A stretch of DNA of 41,756 bases from an uncultured Prevotellaceae bacterium (lineage in GTDB: Bacteria > Bacteroidota > Bacteroidia > Bacteroidales > Bacteroidaceae), in the NCBI GenBank assembly GCA_946625675.1, contig CAMOTI010000094.1, positions 1 to 41,756 on the forward strand. The letters are read 5' to 3'. Positions 33,299-40,648 of this stretch are shown piece by piece. The translations under genes were made by a program, and so were the position numbers. Positions within the stretch are counted from its first letter, which is position 1. Every line of letters begins with the position of its first letter. The notes under the pieces are model-generated. The model worked only from the letters and a program-made list of their open reading frames with translations. It searched no databases and was not told where the DNA came from.

Positions 33299-34087
33299 AT
33301 GGCAAAACTAAAATTGGACAACCTCACAAAGAGCAACATCTGGACCATTTCGGAGTCAGAACTCAATCAGATGCTTATTGAGGGGAAGAAGAAAGAGGGA
33401 TTTGCAGAAAACGAGACTCACTACATGAATATCATTCATACTGTGTTTGATATCCAGTATTTCGATCGTGATGACGAGAAGGCCAAGGCCCGTTTTGAGG
33501 CAGAGCAGTACGACCTTTTCTATGCTCCGAGCGACGGAGAGTTCAATGCCGTGGCTATCAGGAAGCGTAAGATAGCAAAAATCACCGATCTGACATTAGA
33601 GAATGTGTCACATCTGACGCCTGAGGACATACTTGCCCTTATCGAGAATAATATGGGTACAGGATGGCAGGGGCTTCCCCTTGCTATTCAAGACATCATA
33701 GAGTCAGCATTCTATGTGGACGTGGCATCCATGCCTGAGGCCGCCATCCACCGCAAGGGTGGTGTGATCGACCGGCGATTGGCCGACGGATATGAGGTGC
33801 TTGAGATCCCTCGTGGCAGCTGGGTAGAGGCAATTTTTGTGAAGTTGAAGCCTAAGCAGGAGAAACCCAAATTCTCTTTCAAAGGTGCGAGCTATGACGA
33901 CGAGGGCAACATCAAGAATGACGACGATGACGATGACGACGATGACTCACTCGACATTGACGAGAAGGACGATGTTACGCCCAACATGGACGGTGATGAT
34001 GAAGACGACTCTGACTTGGAAGATCAAGAGCCCGATATTGAGGACATCGATGTAATCAACGAGACGTCGGACGACGATGATGATTAG
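33299..34087 (+). CDS. Conserved-looking protein with poly-Asp tail, unknown function
   Basis: A 262-residue cytoplasmic protein that I do not recognise. Residues 1-190 look globular (MAKLKLDNLTKSNIWTISES ... FDIQYFDRDDEKAKARFEAE ... LALIENNMGTGWQGLPLAIQDI ... GYEVLEIPRGSWVEAIFVKL). From about residue 205 the chain is low-complexity and very acidic: nine consecutive Asp, several further Asp/Glu clusters and five terminal Asp. The Asp run is coded by mixed GAC/GAT codons, a repeat that could change length by slippage. Highly acidic tails occur on DNA-mimic, histone-chaperone-like and Ca-binding proteins, but none of these is shown here. It is convergent with another unknown gene. Confidence 0.75.
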   Translation: MAKLKLDNLTKSNIWTISESELNQMLIEGKKKEGFAENETHYMNIIHTVFDIQYFDRDDEKAKARFEAEQYDLFYAPSDGEFNAVAIRKRKIAKITDLTLENVSHLTPEDILALIENNMGTGWQGLPLAIQDIIESAFYVDVASMPEAAIHRKGGVIDRRLADGYEVLEIPRGSWVEAIFVKLKPKQEKPKFSFKGASYDDEGNIKNDDDDDDDDDSLDIDEKDDVTPNMDGDDEDDSDLEDQEPDIEDIDVINETSDDDDD

Positions 34088-34185
34088 TGCCGTAACTGCT
34101 TGTGTGCCTGCTGCCGTTTGGTGGAGCTGAGTCTCTCCGGGTATGATTGCATCCGCAGCCCAGGCATAAGTGGAGACTGCAAAAT

Positions 34186-34224
34186 AAAGATCCCTGTCAG
34201 CCAATGTTGCTGACGGGGATCTTT
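34186..34224. terminator. Hairpin between convergent unknown genes
   Basis: 16-bp stem (34186-34201 with 34209-34224) containing one G-U pair, with a 7-nt loop. A/T-rich ends form part of the stem (AAAG...CTTT). No long U-tract follows, but position between two convergent genes fits a terminator. Confidence 0.75.
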
Positions 34225-34310
34225 GTCCTTTCCCGACAAGCCGTTGCAGACGTCGTTGCGGCTTGGCCGCCTGTGCCATCCTGCCGGGGATTCAGAAATT
34301 ACATTCTCGG

Positions 34311-34994
34311 TTAAGAAGCAAATTCAGCTGCGTCGTCCGGGAAGTTGATATTTCCTTGTGACTCAATGCTGATACCTCCAGCAACTGCAGGCTCAGGCTG
34401 AGAGTCCTCTTTTTCTGCAGCATTGTTTTTCGCCTCTTTGTCGGCATCAAGAAAAAGATACTCGAAATTGTTGCTTTTAGCAGATGGGAACTGGCTACGA
34501 GGATCGACGTCCTGCCTGTTCTGAAGATGTTCGACAATTCGGTCGTAGCAGTGCATGGCGCTTCCTGCAATCAGTCGTGCTTTGAAACGGGTGTCGACAT
34601 ATTTGCATTTTCCTGTGTCGGGATTCTGTACTACCCGCTTGAATGTGAGACTGGCCTCATACCACCCTATGTGCTGCTCGTTCAAAATCTCCAGCTGTGT
34701 GCGCTTTCGGTCGGACATGAGCATCCTGCCGTCGGCACGCTGCTCTTTCCGCTGCTTCTCCAAATACTTGAACTCCTCCAAGTTTTTGGCCTCTGTCTTC
34801 AAAAAAAGCACATAGTTGCTGTAGCTCACTTTAAGCCGGAAAGGATATATTCCGTCTGACTCAACGAAACTGCCAATGCGGCTGACCACGCTGTCATCTA
34901 CTTTGATTTCGCTGATGGATTTCAAAAAATTAACAACCTCGTCCATGTTGGTTGCCAATGTCTCATGATCAAAGTACCTTACGTAAAGATTCAT
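34311..34994 (-). CDS. Protein of unknown function
   Basis: A 227-residue cytoplasmic protein without a recognised domain. The N-terminal 170 residues appear folded (MNLYVRYFDHETLATNMDEV ... GIYPFRLKVSYSNYVLFLKT ... RTQLEILNEQHIGWYEASLT ... RFKARLIAGSAMHCYDRIVE). The C-terminal 60 are polar and Glu/Ala/Asn-rich, probably disordered. There are no signals or membrane segments. It has a good -7 box and an inverted repeat placed at the predicted mRNA 5' end. Coding potential is supported by the long frame, a promoter at the right place and a 3' hairpin; function cannot be suggested. Confidence 0.72.
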   Translation of the reverse strand: MNLYVRYFDHETLATNMDEVVNFLKSISEIKVDDSVVSRIGSFVESDGIYPFRLKVSYSNYVLFLKTEAKNLEEFKYLEKQRKEQRADGRMLMSDRKRTQLEILNEQHIGWYEASLTFKRVVQNPDTGKCKYVDTRFKARLIAGSAMHCYDRIVEHLQNRQDVDPRSQFPSAKSNNFEYLFLDADKEAKNNAAEKEDSQPEPAVAGGISIESQGNINFPDDAAEFAS

Positions 34995-35034
34995 TGTAAA
35001 TCGTATAAATTAAAAAAATAAAAATAATTACGCA

Positions 35035-35088
35035 ATTAATAATAATATTGTGCATATTTATACGTCTTTTGCCAATATTATTACTAAT
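35035..35088 (-). repeat. Inverted repeat at the predicted mRNA 5' end
   Basis: 16-nt arms 35035-35050 and 35073-35088 pair with one mismatch (15 of 16) around a 22-nt loop. The -7 box on the minus strand lies at 35094-35101, so transcription should start at about 35088, i.e. at the first base of the stem. Confidence 0.65.
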
Positions 35089-35093
35089 TTCTG

Positions 35094-35101
35094 CAAAGTT
35101 A
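35094..35101 (-). promoter_or_regulatory. -7 box of the 34994 gene
   Basis: The minus strand reads TAACTTTG, a full consensus. A TTTG lies 23 bp further upstream (plus CAAA 35125-35128), slightly longer than the usual spacing. Confidence 0.6.
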
Positions 35102-35189
35102 GCGATTTTTATTCATATTTGAAACAAAATCTTCATATTTATTTTGTTTACTTGCTACTTTCTCACTGAAGAGGAATTGCTTTTTAAAA

Positions 35190-35220
35190 GTGAAAAGTGA
35201 ATAGTGAAAAGTGAATAGTG
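35190..35220. repeat. Heptamer tandem repeat, family A (copy A3)
   Basis: TGAAAAG, TGAATAG, TGAAAAG and TGAATAG fill 35191-35218 exactly, followed by TG. Bases 35189-35206 and 35203-35220 each match the reverse complement of 97-114 over 18 nt. Confidence 0.85.
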
Positions 35221-35316
35221 TGGTTATATTTATTCAATGAATCTCTTACCGAGTGTCGCTGAAAAGATGCTTATTGTGTCAAAAATGTTAAAAAAGGTCA
35301 AAAAGTTGACTGTTTT

Positions 35317-35348
35317 TTTGTTTCATTAGAAAATTTTATTTTAATTTG
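35317..35348 (+). promoter_or_regulatory. Promoter of the ECF sigma factor
   Basis: TTTG (35317-35320) and TTAATTTG (35341-35348, one mismatch to TAnnTTTG) are 20 bp apart. It predicts a leader of about 120 nt. An inverted repeat GTCAA-N4-TTGAC stands immediately upstream (35297-35310) and could be an operator. Confidence 0.5.
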
Positions 35349-35477
35349 CATTCGATAACGAATTGATATGAAATTCAAAGTTTACGTATAGGATTTTATT
35401 TCAGTTCATAAGTATAAACCTCTAAAAACGTCATTGCCTATAGATACACATTACGCCTAATCAAAAATTGAAGCATA

Positions 35478-36071
35478 ATGAACAAATTACCGGAACAGAC
35501 CGACGAACAATTGGTGAGTTCATATTTGAATGGCAATGACATGGCTTTCGATACTTTGCTCAAGCGGTACGAAAGAAAAGTGTTTACCTATATTCTCTAT
35601 TCCGTTAAGAACGAAGAGGTGGCGCAAGACCTTTTCCAAGATTGCTTTATGCGCATCATCACCAAACTCCATTCTGGACTTTACACGGAGAATGGCAAGT
35701 TTGCGTCGTGGATTATGAGAATTGCCCATAACCTCGTCATTGACTATCACCGCCAGAACCAGTGTGCAAACTTAGTGTCGAACGATGACTCGGACTATGA
35801 CTTGCTCAACGACTCCTCCATCGCCATGGAGTACAGTCGTGAGAAAGAGATGGTGGACATCCAAACGCTCAACGACGTGAAATCTCTCATCAAGAAACTG
35901 CCTGCCAACCAGCGCGAGGTGGTGCTTATGCGATTCTATGAAGAGCTCAGCTTCAAAGAAATCGCTGAGACAACCGGAGTCAGCATCAACACGGCTTTGG
36001 GTCGAATGCGCTATGCTCTCATCAATCTGCGCAGGCTTGCCGAGAAATATGACGTATGCCTGGCCGGCTGA
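35478..36071 (+). CDS. ECF (extracytoplasmic function) RNA polymerase sigma factor
   Basis: A 197-residue group 4 sigma factor. Region 2 (about residues 22-92): DTLLKRYERKVFTYILYSVK, NEEVAQDLFQDCFMRI and GKFASWIMRIAHNLVIDYHRQ, which bind the -10 element and core enzyme. Region 4 (about 133-185): LPANQREVVLMRFYEELSFK followed by EIAETTGVSINTALGRMRYA, the helix-turn-helix that reads the -35 element. No anti-sigma (FecR) gene or SusC/D pair is adjacent, so it does not look like a polysaccharide-locus ECF; regulation may be through its long leader or other genes. It is convergent with a TonB-type barrel gene, separated by a terminator. Confidence 0.95.
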   Translation: MNKLPEQTDEQLVSSYLNGNDMAFDTLLKRYERKVFTYILYSVKNEEVAQDLFQDCFMRIITKLHSGLYTENGKFASWIMRIAHNLVIDYHRQNQCANLVSNDDSDYDLLNDSSIAMEYSREKEMVDIQTLNDVKSLIKKLPANQREVVLMRFYEELSFKEIAETTGVSINTALGRMRYALINLRRLAEKYDVCLAG

Positions 36072-36113
36072 TCTCGCAATAAGCATATTTTTTTGATAAA
36101 CAATAAAACAAAG

Positions 36114-36145
36114 CCTCCCTTGCTTCTTTTTGCAAGGGAGGTTTT
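36114..36145 (+). terminator. Terminator of the sigma factor gene
   Basis: 10-bp perfect stem (36114-36123 with 36132-36141), 8-nt loop, followed by TTTT. It lies 42 bp after the stop codon. Confidence 0.85.
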
Positions 36146-36228
36146 ATGTTGGTACAGTTTGTCGTTCCATTTATGATTTGGTGTTGTTGGCAGTTTTCAG
36201 TCTGTGTTGCACTTATAGGTGATGTAAT

Positions 36229-36264
36229 CAACTGATGACTGAAAACTAACAACTGAAAACTTTT
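36229..36264. repeat. Heptamer tandem repeat, family B (copy B2)
   Basis: GACTGAA, AACTAAC, AACTGAA and AACTTTT occupy 36237-36264, ending 2 nt before the stop codon of the minus-strand barrel gene. Bases 36241-36261 are identical to 200-220. An inverted single copy (CAGTTTTCAGTC) lies at 36191-36202. Confidence 0.82.
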
Positions 36265-36266
36265 CA

Positions 36267-38513
36267 TCACATTCCGCTTCCAGAACTGCTTCCAGCCGCG
36301 TCGCCAATCTGCTCCTGGTCGGACTTCTTCTCTGTGAAGTCGTTTTCAATGCGTGACTTATGCTGCTTTACACGTACTTTCGTGTTGCCGAAAGTGAAGC
36401 TCACACTCACACCGAACTGAGCTATTGGCACAGAGATTTTCTGTCGGTTGGAAAAGTCGCTGCCACGGGTGTAGGTTTCGAAGCTGAGTTTTCCGTGGTC
36501 GTTCAATCCAGTGACTCCGTACGCGCTTATGTTCAGACGGTCTTTCAGGAATGACTTTGTGATGCTGGCGATTCCGATGTTGAAACCGCTGCTCCATCCC
36601 TGCAGGTTGTAACTGCGGCTGTTGCTCACCATGTTCAGACTCAGTTTCAGGTCCCACGGCAGAGTCTGCTGCAGTCCCACCATGAGATTGCCCTGCCATC
36701 CGTGATTCCGCTGTCCCAGCTGGTCGCTTCGCAAGTCGGCGTATGTGGCCCCTCCGTTCAGCATCAGTCGTGTCTTGGGCAGAGCCAGCCAGTTGATGAA
36801 CAGGTTGAGTGAGGTGTTTCGCTCTTTCACGATGTTTCCGAACGTGCTGTAGAGCACCCCTTCGTCAAAGAAGCTGTAGCTTGAAATGCGGTTGTCGCAC
36901 AGTCCTTGTACAAGTCCGATGTTCATCATGAACTTAGAGCTGAAGAGGCTGTAGGAAAGCCCGATGTTGTGGTTCTTTTCCACTTTCAGGTGGGAATTAC
37001 CATAGCTCACCTGCATCGGGTCGCTTCGGTCGACGTAAGGGTTCAGGTAGGTGATACCCGGACGTGAAATTCGCATATTGTATGTGAGACCGATATTGCT
37101 GGTCGCCGACGGCTTCAGGTTCAGGCTGAGGCTCGGCACGAGGTTCCCGTAGTCTGTGGAGAAGTCGCTGCCTTCCCCTTTCTTGTACTCCACGTCCTGC
37201 CATGTGTGTTCGTAGCGCAGTCCAGCCTTTCCGCTCACCACTCCGAAGTTACCTTCATACTCCGCATAGGCCGCCGCGATGTTGTTCGTGTGCTGATAGT
37301 CCATTTGGTTTGTCAGCGTCCGCTCATCCCCGCTGAGCAGGTAATAGTCGGCTTTCGAGAGGTTGCGTCGGTTGATGTATTTTCCGCCGAGATTGAGCGT
37401 CTGTGTTGCGTTCAGCGGGTGTACATAATCCAGCTGCACCGTATGCTCGGTGGACTTTGGCCGGTTTTCGTTGAAGATGTCGTCCATCATGAGAACTTCC
37501 TCGTCATAGTGCTGTGTGGTCTCGCTCGTCTGAGGGCTGTAGCCGAAGAGGTAGGAGAGAGTGATATAGTGCGTACGTTCACCGTTGAAGAAGTGCTGCC
37601 AGTCGGCACTTGCGTCAATTGATGTTGACTTCTGTTTGGTGTCGTTGTTGTATGAGTAGGAGTTCAGCCTGCTGTCCGGGCTGATGAGACTTATGCTTGG
37701 GCTGAATCTGTTCTTGATTCGGAACGCCGTCAGTCCGAAACTTCCGCTTACCGTGTTGAGAGAGTCGATGTCGTACGACAGGCTGAGCGTCCCCATGTTG
37801 AACCTCGTTTTCTGCTTTGTGGTGAAATATTGGCTGGTCACGTTGCCGTTGTCTTCCCTTCGCTCAGTTGTGGACTTGATTCTCGGCATCCGTTGGTAGC
37901 CGGTCATGAGGTTTCCGGACAGTGACAGCTTTCCTTGCTGCACAGAGAATGAGGCACCGCCGTTGTATCCTTGGCTTCCACCCTGTGCCCGCACGGTTCC
38001 GGTCATTCCGTCGATGGACTGTTGTCCACCACCTCCCACGCTCATCTTGGCCAGGACGATGTTGAGCACGCCCACGGCTCCCTCTGCGTCGTACTTGGCA
38101 CCTGGATTCGTGATGACCTCAATTTTAGACACAGCCGCCGCCGGCATCATCTTGAAAATCTGCGACGGGTTGTTCGAGAACATCGGGCTCGGTTTTCCGT
38201 CCACATATACTTTGAACGAGCCAGATCCGTTCACCGTGATGTTGTCCTGGCCGTCCACCGTGACCATCGGCACCTTGCGGAGCATATCCAATACGGTCGC
38301 GCTTTTCGAGTCGGCGTCGTTCTGCACGTCGTAGGTCATCTTGTCTGCCTCCATCTTCACTAACGGACGTACCGCAGAAACCGTCACCTGGTCCAGGTAT
38401 TTTTCCCAGTCGATGGTGTCGCCGGGCACGCCTGTTGTCTCGTTGTTCACTTGTGCGTTGCCCGTCAAAGCAAACAGGGCTGCCGCCATTGTCATTACAA
38501 TCTTTTTTCCCAT
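36267..38513 (-). CDS. TonB-dependent-receptor-like outer membrane barrel protein
   Basis: A 748-residue outer membrane protein. Residues 1-20 are a signal peptide (GKKIVMTMAAALFALTGNAQ). A TonB-type plug follows directly (about 40-160): VTVSAVRPLVKMEADKMTYD, SATVLDMLRKVPMVTVDGQD and SKIEVITNPGAKYDAEGAVG. The remaining 580 residues are an OMP_b-brl_3-type barrel with repeated amphipathic strands. Unlike the 1004-residue barrel in this window it lacks the carboxypeptidase-like N-terminal domain. The C-terminal 30 residues after the last strand (FTFGNTKVRVKQHKSRIEND) are charged and then Gly/Ser-rich. Substrate unknown, no SusD-like partner. It is convergent with the ECF sigma gene. Confidence 0.88.
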   Translation of the reverse strand: MGKKIVMTMAAALFALTGNAQVNNETTGVPGDTIDWEKYLDQVTVSAVRPLVKMEADKMTYDVQNDADSKSATVLDMLRKVPMVTVDGQDNITVNGSGSFKVYVDGKPSPMFSNNPSQIFKMMPAAAVSKIEVITNPGAKYDAEGAVGVLNIVLAKMSVGGGGQQSIDGMTGTVRAQGGSQGYNGGASFSVQQGKLSLSGNLMTGYQRMPRIKSTTERREDNGNVTSQYFTTKQKTRFNMGTLSLSYDIDSLNTVSGSFGLTAFRIKNRFSPSISLISPDSRLNSYSYNNDTKQKSTSIDASADWQHFFNGERTHYITLSYLFGYSPQTSETTQHYDEEVLMMDDIFNENRPKSTEHTVQLDYVHPLNATQTLNLGGKYINRRNLSKADYYLLSGDERTLTNQMDYQHTNNIAAAYAEYEGNFGVVSGKAGLRYEHTWQDVEYKKGEGSDFSTDYGNLVPSLSLNLKPSATSNIGLTYNMRISRPGITYLNPYVDRSDPMQVSYGNSHLKVEKNHNIGLSYSLFSSKFMMNIGLVQGLCDNRISSYSFFDEGVLYSTFGNIVKERNTSLNLFINWLALPKTRLMLNGGATYADLRSDQLGQRNHGWQGNLMVGLQQTLPWDLKLSLNMVSNSRSYNLQGWSSGFNIGIASITKSFLKDRLNISAYGVTGLNDHGKLSFETYTRGSDFSNRQKISVPIAQFGVSVSFTFGNTKVRVKQHKSRIENDFTEKKSDQEQIGDAAGSSSGSGM

Positions 38514-38641
38514 TTTTTATTTTTTAATTTCGTTTATCTTTTAGACGCAGAAAATGTCCAAAAGACTACAATGAAATCAGAAAAAATCGCTTTTTCTTTC
38601 ATTTTTGATATTTTTTGTTTCGTTTGTGGTGGACTATAATG

Positions 38642-38674
38642 GGCATGGGCTCTGTTTCACAACATGCCCATGCC
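38642..38674. terminator. Possible hairpin after the PspC-like gene
   Basis: 9-bp perfect arms (38642-38650 with 38666-38674) and a 15-nt loop, 25 bp downstream of the PspC-like stop codon. No U-tract follows on the minus strand, so terminator function is uncertain. Confidence 0.45.
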
Positions 38675-38699
38675 TGTCCGGACTTATCAACTAATTTAA

Positions 38700-40439
38700 C
38701 TATTTTACTTTTTCCAGCAGGAAATCCATCGAATTCACCCAGGTGCAGTAGCAGGGCGCGTTGGTGAATGTCGGGATGGTGCTGACACCGTATTTGATGG
38801 TGTTGCCAGTCAGCACGATGTTGTCGAGCGTCACTTTGTTCCATCCGCATCCGGTGCTGTCGTTCGATGCTACGATGCCGCCATAAGTCAGCGAGTCAGC
38901 GGGGTTGAGACTCAGTTTTGTCTTTGCCTCTTCCCAGATATTTCCTCCCTGTTCTCCGTTGGCGGGGATGGCGGTTTGCAGTTTTTTTTCGTCGGCTATA
39001 GCATAAAGATAAGCGCCTTGTGCGTCGGTGCGAGTGATGGCTGTCAGGCGGTAGATGCCCGGTGACAGGAATGTGTCGGCGCGTTCAATCTGGTAGTAGT
39101 CCAGTATGCCGTCGTCCCATGCAGAGAAGTAGCGTATGCGGTCGTCGTAGTATTGGCCTATTTCTGTATGTATATGCCACACATCATTACTGTCTGGATT
39201 TGCTCCTTTGAGATGGAACTGCGTGAGCTTGAAGTAATTCTGGTCCGTATTGTTCATCAGCACCCCCTCGAAAGTGTTGTCTTTCATGAAGTGCTTGTGT
39301 GCGATTTTTGAGATGTTCACACCGCATACTGTTACAGCGATGATGGTGGCAATCCATAGTCCGAACCACATCCATCGCTGGCTCATGCTCATCGGAGCAG
39401 TCTTTCCGGAACTGCTCAGTAGCGAGTGGAGCGCGCAATAGCCCGGGATGAACAAAATCAGCAACACGCAGATGCCGGTGAACCAGAAGAGGAACGGGTG
39501 TTCTGTGTAAATCGGTATGAGTTCGGAGTCTATGAAGCTTGGCATCTCGTTGGTGGGGGAGAAGATGATACTGATCAGTGCTACGAACACGACGAGGAAG
39601 GTGATGAACATAAAGAGGAAGAATGCCCCGATCATGATTTTCACCAAAACGCCCATGACAGTCATGAATGCGTTCAGGCATCCATGTTGTTTTGATTTGG
39701 GAGGATAAGGCAGTCCGTCTCCTCTTTCTTTTGCTTGCTGAGCCAGTTCGTCAGCCAGGTTCTGCGGTGTCACGTCGATTCCTTTCATCTTCAGTCGCTC
39801 TTCTGGTGTCTTGGCGCACGGTGCGAGGAAGGCCAGCAGGATGTAGAGCAGGATCGGTATGCTGAACACGGGTACGAAGTTGAAGTGGTCGAAGATAGCC
39901 CAATTGCTTACGCTGTTCCACAGCACGACGAAAAGTACGTAGCCCAGTCGCCATGCCAGCGGGTCACCCCCGAAATAGTTTGCCGCACCAGAGAGCACAC
40001 CGGCGATGATTTTGTCGTTGCCGTCGCGGTAGTATTTTTTCCTGGTTCCGCTGTTCGGTTTCGTTCCGCTGTTGGCGGAAGTTGATGCCGTGTTGCTGTT
40101 TGCCTGTTGCTGCCCTTCGGGTGTGGACGATGTGTTTTGCGTCTGTGTTGCCTCATCCGCAGACCCGTCTGCTGCCGGTGACTCCATGTCCTCTGGGTTG
40201 CCTATGCGCTTGATGATGCTCTCCACGTGCTCGATGGTGATAGCCTGCACGCCGCTTGATTTCAGCTCCGTGAACAACTCGCCGATACGGCCTTCTATGT
40301 CGTCGGCAATTTCGTCGCCGCCCTCTTCCTTGCGGAAATGCTGACGTATGGCGTCAAGATAGTTTTTCAGCAGCTCGTATGCATCCTCGTCGATGGCATA
40401 CAGTTGGCCAAACATATTGATTGTGATATTCTTTTTCAT
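38700..40439 (-). CDS. PspC-domain membrane protein
   Basis: A 579-residue integral membrane protein. Residues 1-90 are a cytoplasmic domain typical of Bacteroidota PspC proteins (MKKNITINMFGQLYAIDEDA ... DIEGRIGELFTELKS); about 95-135 a Ser/Thr/Gln-rich linker; about 137-200 the PspC domain (KYYRDGNDKIIAGVLSGAAN); then further membrane helices near residues 200, 270, 315 and 360. The last 170 residues have no membrane segment and look beta-rich (FEGVLMNNTDQNYFKLTQFH ... IERADTFLSPGIYRLTAITR), probably a folded domain on the outer face. PspC proteins sense membrane stress in other phyla; a similar role here is inference. A PadR repressor gene lies upstream on the same strand, the usual Bacteroidota pairing. 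Confidence 0.87.
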   Translation of the reverse strand: MKKNITINMFGQLYAIDEDAYELLKNYLDAIRQHFRKEEGGDEIADDIEGRIGELFTELKSSGVQAITIEHVESIIKRIGNPEDMESPAADGSADEATQTQNTSSTPEGQQQANSNTASTSANSGTKPNSGTRKKYYRDGNDKIIAGVLSGAANYFGGDPLAWRLGYVLFVVLWNSVSNWAIFDHFNFVPVFSIPILLYILLAFLAPCAKTPEERLKMKGIDVTPQNLADELAQQAKERGDGLPYPPKSKQHGCLNAFMTVMGVLVKIMIGAFFLFMFITFLVVFVALISIIFSPTNEMPSFIDSELIPIYTEHPFLFWFTGICVLLILFIPGYCALHSLLSSSGKTAPMSMSQRWMWFGLWIATIIAVTVCGVNISKIAHKHFMKDNTFEGVLMNNTDQNYFKLTQFHLKGANPDSNDVWHIHTEIGQYYDDRIRYFSAWDDGILDYYQIERADTFLSPGIYRLTAITRTDAQGAYLYAIADEKKLQTAIPANGEQGGNIWEEAKTKLSLNPADSLTYGGIVASNDSTGCGWNKVTLDNIVLTGNTIKYGVSTIPTFTNAPCYCTWVNSMDFLLEKVK

Positions 40440-40440
40440 A

Positions 40441-40526
40441 TTTAGTTGAGAGTTGTTTTAGTTGAGAATTTAGAGTTATTTTAGTTTAGAGTTTAGAGTT
40501 GAGGGTTTAGAGTGATTTTAGTTTTG
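40441..40526. repeat. Heptamer tandem repeat, family C (copy C2), pspC leader
   Basis: Imperfect TTTAGAG/TTTAGTT/GAGAATT heptads cover the interval and end at the start codon of the PspC-like gene. Bases 40505-40526 are identical to 30204-30225. A short further copy (C3) with two TTTAGAG units stands at about 40615-40632. Confidence 0.82.
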
Positions 40527-40600
40527 CTATAGCCACCCGACACGGGGGGCGTTCGTGAGGCAGGGGGAAGGCGTGCCACACTGAGGCCTTGAGGGGGTAG
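40527..40600. other. GC-rich block with three long G runs
   Basis: A strongly GC-rich 74-bp block inside an otherwise AT-rich spacer. It contains G6 (40544-40549), G5 (40563-40567) and G5 (40593-40597) on the plus strand, bounded on both sides by C-family heptamers. There is no open frame with a start. Its nature is unknown. Confidence 0.6.
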
Positions 40601-40648
40601 TTTAAAGTTTTATTTTTAGAGTTTAGAGTTTGATGGGCATAGGGGCTT

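Larger units (their letters stand above)
34995..35477. other. 483-bp intergenic region between divergent genes
   Basis: No gene seen. From left to right it holds one D-type heptamer (34997-35003), a 16-bp inverted repeat (35035-35088), the -7 box of the minus gene (35094-35101), heptamer repeat A3 (35190-35220), a short inverted repeat GTCAA-N4-TTGAC (35297-35310) just before the -33 box of the sigma gene, and a long sigma-factor leader (about 35355-35477). Confidence 0.75.

Noticed and set aside
40441..40632. Invertible promoter or site-specific recombination region between padR and pspC
   Set aside because: Repeats on both sides are in the same orientation, no inverted pair flanks a promoter and no recombinase gene is present.
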